Below, in pieces: positions 45,015 through 54,042 of a stretch of 64,000 nucleotides of DNA (positions within the stretch are counted from its first letter, which is position 1; each line of letters starts with the position of its first letter). The notes under the pieces are model-generated. The model saw nothing but the letters and a program-made list of their open reading frames with translations. It was not told the DNA's origin and searched no databases. The position numbers were made by a program, and so were the translations under genes. The DNA is from Niallia alba (GTDB lineage Bacteria > Bacillota > Bacilli > Bacillales > Cytobacillaceae), in assembly GCF_012933555.1 (NCBI RefSeq), contig NZ_JABBPK010000001.1, positions 350,001-414,000 of the forward strand, read 5' to 3'.

Positions 45015-45764
45015 ATGGCTCCATCTATATCTATTATTATGCCTTCATACAATTGTAAAGAGTATATATCTTTTAGCATCGAGTCTGTCAGAGCGCAAAC
45101 ATACACAAATTGGGAGCTATTAATTGTTGATGACCATTCAACCGACGGCACCGTTGAATTATTAAAAGAGTGGGAGAAGGTTGATAAGCGAATTCGTGTT
45201 TTTTATCGAACGGTTAATGGAGGAGCTGCTATTGCTCGGAACATAGCACTTGAACATGCCTGTGGAAAATACATCGCTTTTTTAGACAGTGACGACAGAT
45301 GGAAGAAGGAAAAACTTGAAGTTCAACTAGCATATATGAAGGCAAATAACTATGCCTTCACCTTTACTGCTTATGAGTGCATTGACCAAGCGGGATCACG
45401 ATTAAAAAAGTACATTCGTGTTCCTAAGGAAGTTGATTATCAAACGATGTTAAAAAATACGATTGTTGGCTGTTTAACGGTTTTAATTGATCGAGATCAA
45501 GTTGGGGATTTTCAAATGCCTAATATCCGTACTCGTCAAGACTTGGCAACATGGCTAATGATTTTAAAGCGTGGATTCCGTGCGTTTGGCTTAGATGAAA
45601 TATTAGCAGAATATAGGGTAGGGAATGAATCTATTTCCAAAAATAAGTGGAAGGCTGCGAAAAACAATTGGCATGTGTATCGTCATATAGAACAGTTGAA
45701 TTTCTTGCAGTCATCCTGGTATTTTTCTCATTATGCCTATAATGCTATTCGGAAAAGACTGTAG
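45015..45764 (+). CDS. tuaG: Glycosyltransferase family 2 (TuaG-like)
   Basis: 249 residues, GT-A fold: ISIIMPSYNCKEYISFSIESVRAQTYTNWELLIVDDHSTDGT, then AFLDSDDRWKKEKLE with the metal-binding DSDD. It transfers a sugar from a UDP/GDP donor to the growing lipid-linked unit in the cytoplasm. GAGGTGAG precedes the ATG by 6 nt. Confidence 0.88.
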   Translation: MAPSISIIMPSYNCKEYISFSIESVRAQTYTNWELLIVDDHSTDGTVELLKEWEKVDKRIRVFYRTVNGGAAIARNIALEHACGKYIAFLDSDDRWKKEKLEVQLAYMKANNYAFTFTAYECIDQAGSRLKKYIRVPKEVDYQTMLKNTIVGCLTVLIDRDQVGDFQMPNIRTRQDLATWLMILKRGFRAFGLDEILAEYRVGNESISKNKWKAAKNNWHVYRHIEQLNFLQSSWYFSHYAYNAIRKRL

Positions 45765-45786
45765 AAAAGGTAGAGGAGCTTACAAG

Positions 45787-46953
45787 ATGAGAACAATCCA
45801 TGTTATTGTTGCGACTGGTGTTTGGGATTTAGACAATTTAACTTATCGTAGACATCGTTTTGCTGAGTTTCTGCAAAAGCAGCAGGAAACAGAGGAAGTA
45901 ATCTGGCTTTGCCCAGGGAAAAAACAGACTCCAGAAGTAACAAAGTTAGAAAATGGTATTTATCAATGGGTAATCAGTGACTTGGGCAATCATAAAGCAC
46001 AGCGATTCGCTCGATTTATTCCCCTTTTCTACCAGAAAAAGCTCCGAGGTTTAAGTAATTATTTAGCAGAAAAGAAAGGGAGCTGTTCTGTGAAACTATG
46101 GTATACCTATCCTGCTTTTCCATCTTTACATAAGATATTTACTTGGGATCAAATCGTCTATGATTGCAGTGATTTATGGGCAGAACAGCTAAGTGGAAAA
46201 TTTTCTATCCTTTCCTATTTTAAGCAAAAAGTAATTGATCAAAGTGAACAAAAAATTGTCGGGAAAGCAAGTTATATTATTTGTACTTCTAGCTTTTTAA
46301 AAGAGGAATTAATAAGCAGAACGCCGGCATATCGAAATAAGATTTATACGTATGAAAATGGCGTGGAATATAGGCTTTTTCAAAAGCAGGAGAATAGTGA
46401 ACCTCTTATAGAGAAGGATGGCTTAACGATTGGATATATAGGTGGAATTAAGCCTAAGCTTGATTTTGCTCTTATACAGGAGATCGCACAGAAAAGGAAG
46501 GAATGGAGCATTTTATTAGTGGGACCAGATGGGACAAATAGCAGCCAAGCGTTTATGGAACTGTTGAAAGCACCAAATATTCGTTGGACTGGCAGTGTAC
46601 CAAGGAATCAAGTTGCTGATTATATGCAAATGCTTGATATTGGAATCATGCCATATAAGGATACTTCATACAATAAAGCTATATTTCCATTAAAACTTTT
46701 TGAATTTCTTGCTGCTGGCAAACCAGTGATAGGAATGAACTTGCCTTCTACAAGAGAATATGCAGAAGAGGGAGTTTACGAACTTTTGCAGGGGAAGGTG
46801 GAAGCTGATCCATTTATTCAAGCCTGCGAAAAGATGGCAAACAGTGCTGATAATCAAAAGTGGAAGGAAAGAAGAAAGCAACTTGCAAAGGAAAAAGATT
46901 GGGAGATTATTTTCCAAGAAATCATCCATATAAACAAAGAAACTAGCATGTGA
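45787..46953 (+). CDS. tuaH: Glycosyltransferase (TuaH-like)
   Basis: 388 residues, GT-B type. RTIHVIVATGVWDLDNLTYRRHRFAEFL at the start and YDCSDLW, IGYIGGIKPKLDFALI, WTGSVPRNQVADYMQMLDIGIMPYK, PLKLFEFLAAGKPVIG are the TuaH/GT4-like landmarks. ATG 45787 is chosen (GAGGAGC upstream); the 45733 frame overlaps tuaG unnecessarily. Last gene of the operon; the terminator stem overlaps its last codons. Confidence 0.85.
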   Translation: MRTIHVIVATGVWDLDNLTYRRHRFAEFLQKQQETEEVIWLCPGKKQTPEVTKLENGIYQWVISDLGNHKAQRFARFIPLFYQKKLRGLSNYLAEKKGSCSVKLWYTYPAFPSLHKIFTWDQIVYDCSDLWAEQLSGKFSILSYFKQKVIDQSEQKIVGKASYIICTSSFLKEELISRTPAYRNKIYTYENGVEYRLFQKQENSEPLIEKDGLTIGYIGGIKPKLDFALIQEIAQKRKEWSILLVGPDGTNSSQAFMELLKAPNIRWTGSVPRNQVADYMQMLDIGIMPYKDTSYNKAIFPLKLFEFLAAGKPVIGMNLPSTREYAEEGVYELLQGKVEADPFIQACEKMANSADNQKWKERRKQLAKEKDWEIIFQEIIHINKETSM

Positions 46954-46978
46954 GGAAAAAATAGCTGCTAGTTTCTTT
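46936..46978 (+). terminator. Terminator of the tua-like operon
   Basis: AAAGAAACTAGCA (46936-46948) pairs perfectly with TGCTAGTTTCTTT (46966-46978); the 5' arm is within the tuaH coding end. Confidence 0.8.
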
Positions 46979-47073
46979 GTTGTTCGTCTGTAATTAACGG
47001 CCAGCTCAAGCTAAGAATGTTCCTAGGAATCTCCCGCTTCAATCAGACCACAAGGTCGATAAGTGGGGGTAGT

Positions 47074-47496
47074 TCAAATTTTACTGTAGATGTCCATTTC
47101 ATCCATTATATCTTGTAAGGTAATTTGTGCTAATTCCTTTTCCATTGATTGTTGGATAGTTGAAAAAGCGTTATTTAATGTAGGGTGGATTTTACTACCT
47201 ATAGGACAATGGTGATTTGGATGATCATGTATAGCAAACCATTCGCTTTTTGATTGAACGGCTAAGTAAATATTTAAAAGAGTAATATCTGCAGGAGATT
47301 TTAATAAGGTTGCCCCAGAAATGCCTGCCCTGCTCGTTAGGATTCCGCCTTTTTTCAAAAGTCCACACATTCTTCTTATCACTACAGGGTTTGTATTAAC
47401 GCTTTCTGCAATAGAATCAGAGGTTATTTGTTCATATGGTTTCGAGGCAATTAAAGATAGGATATGAATAGCAACAGATAGTCGGCTGTTAGCCAT
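47074..47496 (-). CDS. ywnA: Rrf2-family transcription regulator (YwnA-like)
   Basis: 140 residues: an Rrf2 winged helix at the N-terminus (ANSRLSVAIHILSLI, SIAESVNTNPVVIRRMCGLLKKGGILTSRAGISGATL). The cysteines needed for an Fe-S cluster are not in the usual triplet, as in YwnA-type members. YwnA homologues repress neighbouring redox genes. ATG 47496 (product MANSRLSV) matches the family; the 47535 start adds 13 unrelated residues. It is divergent from the HemY-type oxidase gene. Confidence 0.85.
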   Translation of the reverse strand: MANSRLSVAIHILSLIASKPYEQITSDSIAESVNTNPVVIRRMCGLLKKGGILTSRAGISGATLLKSPADITLLNIYLAVQSKSEWFAIHDHPNHHCPIGSKIHPTLNNAFSTIQQSMEKELAQITLQDIMDEMDIYSKI

Positions 47497-47796
47497 AATA
47501 AATAGACACCACCAATCAAATTTTTTGTCATTCATTCGGAATACGATATAATTGTTGCGTTGATAAAAATGAAACGCTATTCAAAAGCGCTTTCATTTTG
47601 TGTCTAATCCTATTATACAATGGATTTTGCTATCAAAAGCCGCTAATTTATCATTAAATTGTGAACAAATAGACACAAAAAAAACGTTGGTCACTTGAAA
47701 GAAAATGGTTATTCATGCTTTATAATAAAAACAGCAATTGATCGAGGAAAAAAGGTTATAAATAGATGGGATCTTTAGTAGATGAGGTGGAAGAAT

Positions 47797-49185
47797 GTGA
47801 AAACAGTTTTAGTTGTAGGTGGGGGAATAACTGGTTTATCTACCATGTATTATTTGCAGAAGGAAAATAGGGAAAGAAATTTAGGGCTTCGTTTAGTATT
47901 AGTAGAGGCAAATGACTATCTAGGTGGAAAAATTCATACGGTTATGAAAGATGATTTGATTATGGAAACAGGAGCAGATTCTATTGTTGCTCGGAATAAA
48001 AATGTTCTTCCCTTTGTAAAAGAATTAAATTTAGAAAAGGAACTTGTTTATAATGCAACAGGAATATCTTATATTCATACACAAAATAAATTATTAGAAA
48101 TACCGAAGGATTCTATATTTGGGATCCCAATGACGTTAGAAGCTCTTTTTACTAGTGAGCTGATTTCAACTCGGGGAAAATTAGAAGCTTTAAAGGACTT
48201 ATTTCGAACAAATACACACTTTACGAAAGAATCATCAATCGGCGAGTTTTTAGCGTACTATCTTGGTAGAGAAATTGTAGAAAAACAAATTGCGCCTGTT
48301 CTTGCAGGTGTATATTCCGGGAATATTTATTCGTTAACAATGGGATCGACATTGCCTTATTTACTGGATTACAAAGAGCAGTATGGGAGTGTTATTCGCG
48401 GTCTAGGAAAGAATAAAGAAGCATTTCAATCTGCTGCTAATAAGAAATTTATCTCTTTTAAAAAAGGTTTATCTACCATTATCGATCGCCTAGAAGAAGT
48501 ATTAACAGATGTAACGATTCTAAAGGGGATTGCTGTTACGAATATGGAAAAAGAAGAAAATCACTATAAAATTCAGTTATCAAATGGAGTGCAACAAATA
48601 GTAGACACTGTTGTATTATCCACACCTCATGATGTTTCCAATAGCATTCTAAACATGGAAGAATTAACTCCTTCGTTTAGTAAATTAAAGAATTCATCAA
48701 ATATTACTTTGTATTTATCCTATGATATTCCCGATGAAGAATTACCTAAAGATGGAACAGGCTTTATTGTAGCAGGAGATAGTGATATTGTTTGTAATGC
48801 ATGTACGTGGACAAGTAGAAAGTGGCAGCATACATCTAAACATAATCAACTATTATTACGTTTATTTTATAAAAAAATGAATCCAGCCTATGAACAATTA
48901 AATAGTCTTTCAGAAGAAGAACTGATAAAAGAGGCAAAGAAGGATATTGAGAAAAGTTTAGGAATTACTTCGAATCCAAAAAGCTATGAAGTGACAAAAT
49001 GGGAGAACGCGATGCCAGTTTACTCTTTAGAACATAAGCAAGCTGTAGAAGCACTTACCCGAAACTTAGCTGACTTATATCCTAATGTGTATTTAGCTGG
49101 TTGTTCTTACTATGGAGTAGGAATTGCGGCATGTATAGCAAATGGGGAAGAAACAGCCGAGAAAGTTTTACATTCAATGGAATAG
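47797..49185 (+). CDS. hemY: HemY/CgoX-type (copro)porphyrinogen oxidase
   Basis: 462 residues, FAD flavoprotein. N-terminal Rossmann VVGGGITGLSTMYYL and the FAD-binding LVEANDYLGGKIHT and METGADSIVA are those of HemY; the C-terminus VYLAGCSYYGVGIAACIANGEE is the second FAD motif. In Firmicutes it oxidises coproporphyrinogen III in the coproporphyrin-dependent heme route. GTG 47797 follows GAGGTGGAAG and yields the family N-terminus. It stands alone, away from hemE/hemH, so a paralogue of the main hem operon copy is possible. Confidence 0.87.
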   Translation: MKTVLVVGGGITGLSTMYYLQKENRERNLGLRLVLVEANDYLGGKIHTVMKDDLIMETGADSIVARNKNVLPFVKELNLEKELVYNATGISYIHTQNKLLEIPKDSIFGIPMTLEALFTSELISTRGKLEALKDLFRTNTHFTKESSIGEFLAYYLGREIVEKQIAPVLAGVYSGNIYSLTMGSTLPYLLDYKEQYGSVIRGLGKNKEAFQSAANKKFISFKKGLSTIIDRLEEVLTDVTILKGIAVTNMEKEENHYKIQLSNGVQQIVDTVVLSTPHDVSNSILNMEELTPSFSKLKNSSNITLYLSYDIPDEELPKDGTGFIVAGDSDIVCNACTWTSRKWQHTSKHNQLLLRLFYKKMNPAYEQLNSLSEEELIKEAKKDIEKSLGITSNPKSYEVTKWENAMPVYSLEHKQAVEALTRNLADLYPNVYLAGCSYYGVGIAACIANGEETAEKVLHSME

Positions 49186-49187
49186 TC

Positions 49188-49224
49188 AAAAAAGCAGGGC
49201 CGAATAATAGGGCTCTGCTTTTTT
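49188..49224. terminator. Terminator after hemY
   Basis: AAAAAAGCAGGGCC pairs with GGGCTCTGCTTTTTT around an 8-nt loop. Confidence 0.9.
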
Positions 49225-49407
49225 CGATCAACCATGTAAAATATCTAGATGATGGTTTTGTATAGTTATTAATAAAATGGAGAATTTTTTACAACTTAAC
49301 TAGTAACAATTTTTCACAAGATTTATAATAAATGAAAGAACATTAAGAAATGAGGAACCAACTAAAATGAAAATGAGACAGATGATCACGGTACAGGAGT
49401 AAATTTA

Positions 49408-49701
49408 ATGGATCATACAGTAATGGTATATATTGTTTTAATAACGATGTCCGGTGCATTGCATATAATATTAGCGATTATTGCCTATATGAATAGGCAA
49501 GCTTTTGAAGGAATGAGAACGTTATTATGGCTTTCGTGTTTTGTAGCGATTTATGCATTTGGGTATGCATTAAGTCTTGCTAGTACAACGATAGAGGAAA
49601 TGAAGTTTTGGACAGCACTTCAATATTTAGGTATGCCATTTTCAGCACCTGCTACATTGATCCTTGTTTTACAATATATTGGATATGACAAGCCACTAGT
49701 G
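49408..49701 (+). pseudogene. 5' part of an IS-disrupted 7TM-PAS-GGDEF diguanylate cyclase
   Basis: The first roughly 98 residues: three hydrophobic helices (VYIVLITMSGALHIILAIIAY, LLWLSCFVAIYAFGYALSLA, PFSAPATLILVLQYIGYD) of a 7TM-type sensor. It is cut by an insertion sequence after GYDKPLV; the frame then stops in the element. The ATG has AGGAG upstream. The rest of the gene resumes at 51097. Confidence 0.8.
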
Positions 49702-51088
49702 TTGCATAAATGTTGTTAGAATATTCAGTTTAAATATGTCCCCTGTTAAGAGCCAAAAAAGTAAATACCCAACTAAAGGTGGATCCATCCATTTGGAAAT
49801 TTTTTTACAATTAGACTTAAGAGACGACGACAATTTGTTTATTAAGGAATGGTTTTTCCTTCAATCTTTCGAAGCCAAATATGTGCTGGTTTCCACAAAG
49901 CTGCCCGTAAATATCGGCTAATTTGTAGGGTTTTTCGTTTACTTTTTGTCTCGATTTGTGCGAGAACATGCAGGCAAAAAACAATAAGTGCGATAAACAC
50001 TTGATTCTGAATTGCCCATTCGCTTTGGCCGTAAAACTTTTTGATATGGAGATGTTGTTTAATCCATTTGAAAAATAACTCAATCGCCCAGCGTGATTTA
50101 TACATCTTTGAGATTTCTTCAGCACTTAAATCAAAACGATTTGTGATTAAATGAAGCTCATTTCCTTTTGAATCAATCACTTTTAGAAGACGAAAGTAAT
50201 TTTCGGCACGGTTTTGCGTCGTACCAATCAACACCATTTGATCCGACAAAACAGATGTATTCTCGGGTAGTTTAAAATCGTAAACCTCCCGTATGACTGC
50301 GTTTTTTCGCAGCCTAGAAAGGAAAAAGTAGCCGTCATCTGTCATCCGATCAAAGCGTTCGTAGTCTAAGTAACCACGGTCAAACACATACATACATTCC
50401 TTGTCATCAACCATTACTTCAAGCTGACCGCGGTCATGTTCTTTGGCCGTTGTCATAATGGCCTTTTCGGGATAGGATATACCTTTTTCCATAAACACAA
50501 GGCGTAAGTGCAATTTAACACCCGCTTTTGTTTTGCGGAATTTTGCCCATTTATGATTAGTCAAATTGAGAGGCAATGTGCTTGAATCAATGATTTTTAA
50601 TGGCATCACAAGTTTCGTGTTGTGCGTTTTGGCATGAATTTGTGAAACTAAATCAAGGAAAAGCTTTTGGAATAAGTCTGGATTCATGCCATTTAAACGG
50701 CGTGAGAGTTGGGAAATACTGATAGAATCAAGATCAATGCCCTTTTGCAGTTGATCATCGAAAAGACAATCGCTCAGCGCATGCAGACTTTCGACTTCTT
50801 CTAGCTGCGCAAAAAGTAATAATTTTAGAAATGACTCTGTCGTTAGTTTTTTCGTATAGAAATCTAATTTCAACGTTTTCACGTTTTCTTCAAATAATTG
50901 AAGATTTATTGGTGAAAACCATTGTCCAAATGAAGTTTTTCGTGTAATCTTGTCCATGCGATAGTCCTTTTTAGTGGATTTGGACGGGTTACCACCTAAC
51001 TTATCCATTATAAAGGACTTTTTCTTTGCATAAAATGATAAAATTGAACATTTCAAGTATTTTTAATAGTTAAATTAAATTAACGCAA
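49702..51088 (-). mobile_element. IS4-family insertion sequence
   Basis: About 1387 bp. CACTAGTG flanks it at 49694-49701 and 51089-51096. The ends TTGCATAAAT and (reversed) TTGCGTTAAT form short inverted repeats. Because CACTAGTG is itself palindromic, a 4-bp CTAG duplication with longer ends (TGTTGC) is equally possible. Contains one intact transposase gene and splits a GGDEF gene. Confidence 0.85.
49842..50957 (-). CDS. IS4-family transposase
   Basis: 371 residues from ATG 50957 (AAAAGGA upstream); ATG 51008 or 51056 would lengthen it. The DDE triad is intact: D in KIIDSSTLPL, D in VFDRGYLDYERFD, and E in the Y-x2-R-x3-E-x6-K signature YKSRWAIELFFKWIK that marks IS4. Full length, so probably functional. 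Confidence 0.88.
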   Translation of the reverse strand: MDKITRKTSFGQWFSPINLQLFEENVKTLKLDFYTKKLTTESFLKLLLFAQLEEVESLHALSDCLFDDQLQKGIDLDSISISQLSRRLNGMNPDLFQKLFLDLVSQIHAKTHNTKLVMPLKIIDSSTLPLNLTNHKWAKFRKTKAGVKLHLRLVFMEKGISYPEKAIMTTAKEHDRGQLEVMVDDKECMYVFDRGYLDYERFDRMTDDGYFFLSRLRKNAVIREVYDFKLPENTSVLSDQMVLIGTTQNRAENYFRLLKVIDSKGNELHLITNRFDLSAEEISKMYKSRWAIELFFKWIKQHLHIKKFYGQSEWAIQNQVFIALIVFCLHVLAQIETKSKRKTLQISRYLRAALWKPAHIWLRKIEGKTIP

Positions 51089-51096
51089 CACTAGTG

Positions 51097-52400
51097 ATGA
51101 CAAGCATATAAATAAAAAAACATACTTTCTCTATTATTTAATCCCAATGATCTCTTTTTTACTTATTGCAACGAATGAATTTCATCATTTATTTTATCAA
51201 TCAACCTATTTAGAATATCGTAACACGACTCCTATTATGCAAATAACAGTGGGACAATGGTATTTAATACATGGTGCCTATACATTTGGGACACTTGCTA
51301 TAGCTTTTGTGTTACTTTCCATCTATTGGTTTAAAGAAAAAACAAGACAGACAAAGCAAGTGATTATTTTGTTAACGGGGATTCTTCTCCCGATTAGTAC
51401 CTCATTAGCTTATCTAGTTGGACTTACTCCAAGCGGTTTGGATCCGGTACCGATAGCAATGCTATTTACGAGTTCTTTATATTTATATGCCATCATATCG
51501 ACAAAGTTTTTATTGGTTCCGCCAATAGAAAAGGATTATATATTTGAAAGTATGGGAGATGCTGTTCTTGTATTAGATCAAACTTATCATCTAAAAGATT
51601 TTAATAAAGCAGCCTTTACTTTATTTTCAGATGTGAGAATAGGGGAGCATATAGCAGCTGTATTAGGATTGGATAATCAGATTCTTCCATTATTGAAAAA
51701 TATCGATGCGAATTCTATCATAACAGAAGTAGAAATGAGTAATAAATCAGCACTAGATTATTATCAAGTAAAGGTCTCGCCGATAAAAAAAGGAGAGTCG
51801 ACCATTGTTGGTACTACGATAATTTTCACTAATATTACGGAACAAAAAAAAGAACAAATGAACTTAACAAAAATCGCCTACACGGATGTGCTAACGCAAA
51901 TTTATAATCGGGCTTATGTGCTATCTGTTGCTGAAAAGATGCTTGCCTCTCATAATAAAATGGCTGTTATTTTGTTTGATATTGATCATTTTAAGAAAAT
52001 AAATGATACATATGGACATTTGGGTGGAGACGAAGCGCTAAAGCATGTGGCCGCTCTCTGTAAAAGTGTGGTTCCAGAGAATGGAGTCTTTGGTAGATAT
52101 GGTGGTGAGGAATTTATCATCTTTTTATTCGAAAACGAAGCAGATGAAGCCGTTTCTATTTCTGAAAGTTTAAGAAGAGTAATAGAAGAATCACCTTTAC
52201 CTTATAATGAAATAGTGATTAACATTACTGCCAGCTTTGGCGTTGTAGTAAAGGAAAACGGTTTAGCTCTTACCCCATTGATCAATGAGGCGGATGAAGC
52301 ACTATATGCTTCCAAAAGAGAGGGGCGAAATACGGTTTGTGTGGCAGTAGATGGAGAATATACCAAATTATCTTCTAAAATAACCGCGGGAAAATACTGA
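51097..52400 (+). pseudogene. 3' part of the disrupted 7TM-PAS-GGDEF diguanylate cyclase
   Basis: Continues the sensor from about 51100 (DKHINKKTYFLYYLIPMISFLLIATNEFHH), with the remaining membrane helices, a PAS domain (YIFESMGDAVLVLDQTYHLKDFN) and a GGDEF domain with an intact active site RYGGEEF and the FDIDHFKKINDTYGH metal/GTP motif. It could be translated from ATG 51147, giving a 417-residue protein lacking four helices, but no RBS is evident. Simple excision of the IS leaves a frame mismatch at the junction, so a further small indel is likely. Confidence 0.75.
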
Positions 52401-52495
52401 TAATAGAAGGCCATAGCGCTTGTCTCCTTCTTACAGTATGAGATTGTTAGAGGTAAATAGATACGTATGTCATCTTTTCTTACGTTATTTGTTAA

Positions 52496-52510
52496 AATAT
52501 TTAGAAAATA
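52496..52510. promoter_or_regulatory. CodY-box-like sequence
   Basis: AATATTTAGAAAATA differs from the CodY box AATTTTCWGAAAATT at three positions. It lies 246 bp upstream of the DUF3870 gene. The 52401-52756 gap holds no gene; a TATAAT at 52558-52563 lacks a good -35. Confidence 0.25.
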
Positions 52511-52756
52511 CGCAAAAATGTATTGCGCAAAAAAGAGCGGTGTATTACAATTTTTTATATAATCTAAACTTATCTTATATAGTTAGAAAAATATTCTAAC
52601 TCCAGCGCAAAGTGATATGGAGAAAAGTCAGTTAATCGTTTTTTCTCGTATTTAAGCAACCGCGCTTTTCTTAAGACATATGCATTGCTTTGAATGTTTA
52701 TGATTATCTCATAAATATCTCATGCAATATCCAGATGTTTGTAGGGGGAGTATCAC

Positions 52757-53080
52757 ATGTATCATGCTAACACTATATATATTATTGGAGAAAGCAAAAC
52801 TTCCTCTAATAATGCAATTATGCAGCAATACAATGGTTTCTTTATCGCATTAGTTGTAGATAGAGTTTCTCATACGATTGTTGATGCGGAATGTTCTTCA
52901 ACTATTAATATCACCTCTTCCTTTATTCGGTCTATTGTTGTTGGGAAGTCGATGTTAGATACAGACACAGTTTTAAAGGAAGTAGAAAATCGTTATTTTG
53001 GATCTTCTCAAAAGGCAGTGATGGTTGCTTTTAAGAATGCCCATATTAAATATAAACAAATAGTAAAAGAATTAGTATAA
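52757..53080 (+). CDS. DUF3870 domain protein
   Basis: 107 residues, a compact alpha/beta protein matching DUF3870: YIIGESKTSSNNAIMQQYNGFFIALVVD, then DAECSSTINITSSFIRSIVVGK with a conserved Cys, and FGSSQKAVMVAFKNAHIKYKQ. No membrane segment. Function unknown. GGGGGAG lies 10 nt before the ATG. A strong terminator separates it from dppA. Confidence 0.8.
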   Translation: MYHANTIYIIGESKTSSNNAIMQQYNGFFIALVVDRVSHTIVDAECSSTINITSSFIRSIVVGKSMLDTDTVLKEVENRYFGSSQKAVMVAFKNAHIKYKQIVKELV

Positions 53081-53106
53081 ACTGCTTTTTCTGTTATACG
53101 CAGAGG

Positions 53107-53156
53107 AAATCCAGTTGATAGAGACTTTGTTCTCTATTGGCTGGATTTTTTATTTT
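53107..53156 (+). terminator. Strong hairpin terminator between DUF3870 and dppA
   Basis: AAATCCAG plus GATAGAGA pairs with TCTCTAT plus CTGGATTT, followed by TTTTATTTT. It ends only 45 nt before the dppA start, leaving little room for a separate dpp promoter. Confidence 0.85.
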
Positions 53157-53201
53157 GCACGAATAAAGATGGCTAAGAAGAAAAATATGGGAGGTTTTTT
53201 T

Positions 53202-54029
53202 ATGGGGAAAATTTATATGTCGGTTGATATGGAAGGGATAACAGGGTTAATTGATCACACACAGGTTGATTCCAATAAGTTAAATTATGAAAGAAGTCGC
53301 ATCCTTATGACAGATGAAGCAAACTACGTCGTAACAAGTTTGTTTGACTATGGTGTAGAAGAAGTAGTCGTGAATGATAGTCATAGTAAAATGAATAATT
53401 TGTTAGTAGAGAGATTTCATCCGAAAACAAAGCTAATAACAGGGGATGTAAAACCGTATTCGATGGTACAGGGCCTTGATGCTACATATGATGGGGCAAT
53501 TTTTGTTGGTTATCATGCACGAGCTTCTGTTCCTGGTGTTATGACACATAGCATGATTTTTGGGGTTCGTAATATGTACATAGATGATGTGGTAGTTGGC
53601 GAATTAGGGTTTAATGCATATGTCGCGGGATATTATGGCGTTCCTATTCTTCTTGTAGCAGGAGATGATCAAGCTGCAAAAGAAGCAGAGAAACTTATTC
53701 CGAATGTAACAACAGCAGTTGTGAAAAATAGTATATCAAGATCGGCAGCTTTGAGTTTGACACCTGTTCAGGCCGGAGAAATATTGAAAGAAAAGACAAA
53801 AGAAGCATTAGAAAGGAAAAATCTAGTAAAGCCCTTGGTGCCACCAGCAAGCCCTTTGCTCCGAATAGAGTTTGCAAACTATGGACAAGCAGAATGGGCT
53901 CATTTGATGCCAGGAACGGAGATAGAGCAAGGTACCACGATTGTTCGGTTTCAAGCAAAAAGCATTTTAGAGGCCTATCAAGCTATGCTAGTTATGACTG
54001 AACTTGCGATGAGAACAACATTTTGTTAG
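53202..54029 (+). CDS. dppA: D-aminopeptidase DppA (M55 family)
   Basis: 275 residues. A cytosolic zinc peptidase that releases D-amino acids such as D-Ala from peptides. The metal ligands are visible: Asp and Glu in SVDMEGITG, His in VNDSHSK, His in GYHARAS and Glu in VGELGFNA, matching the B. subtilis enzyme, which forms a decamer. ATG 53202 (product MGKIYMS) has GGGAGG 7 nt upstream and is preferred to 53115. First gene of the dpp-ykf operon; dppB starts 14 bp after its stop. Confidence 0.92.
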   Translation: MGKIYMSVDMEGITGLIDHTQVDSNKLNYERSRILMTDEANYVVTSLFDYGVEEVVVNDSHSKMNNLLVERFHPKTKLITGDVKPYSMVQGLDATYDGAIFVGYHARASVPGVMTHSMIFGVRNMYIDDVVVGELGFNAYVAGYYGVPILLVAGDDQAAKEAEKLIPNVTTAVVKNSISRSAALSLTPVQAGEILKEKTKEALERKNLVKPLVPPASPLLRIEFANYGQAEWAHLMPGTEIEQGTTIVRFQAKSILEAYQAMLVMTELAMRTTFC

Positions 54030-54042
54030 GCGGTGAAGAGCA

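Noticed and set aside
46985-47085. Another copy of the 155-bp repeat family before ywnA
   Set aside because: Only short motif likeness (GATAAGTGGGGG, CTCAAGCT) without the paired segments; too weak to call.
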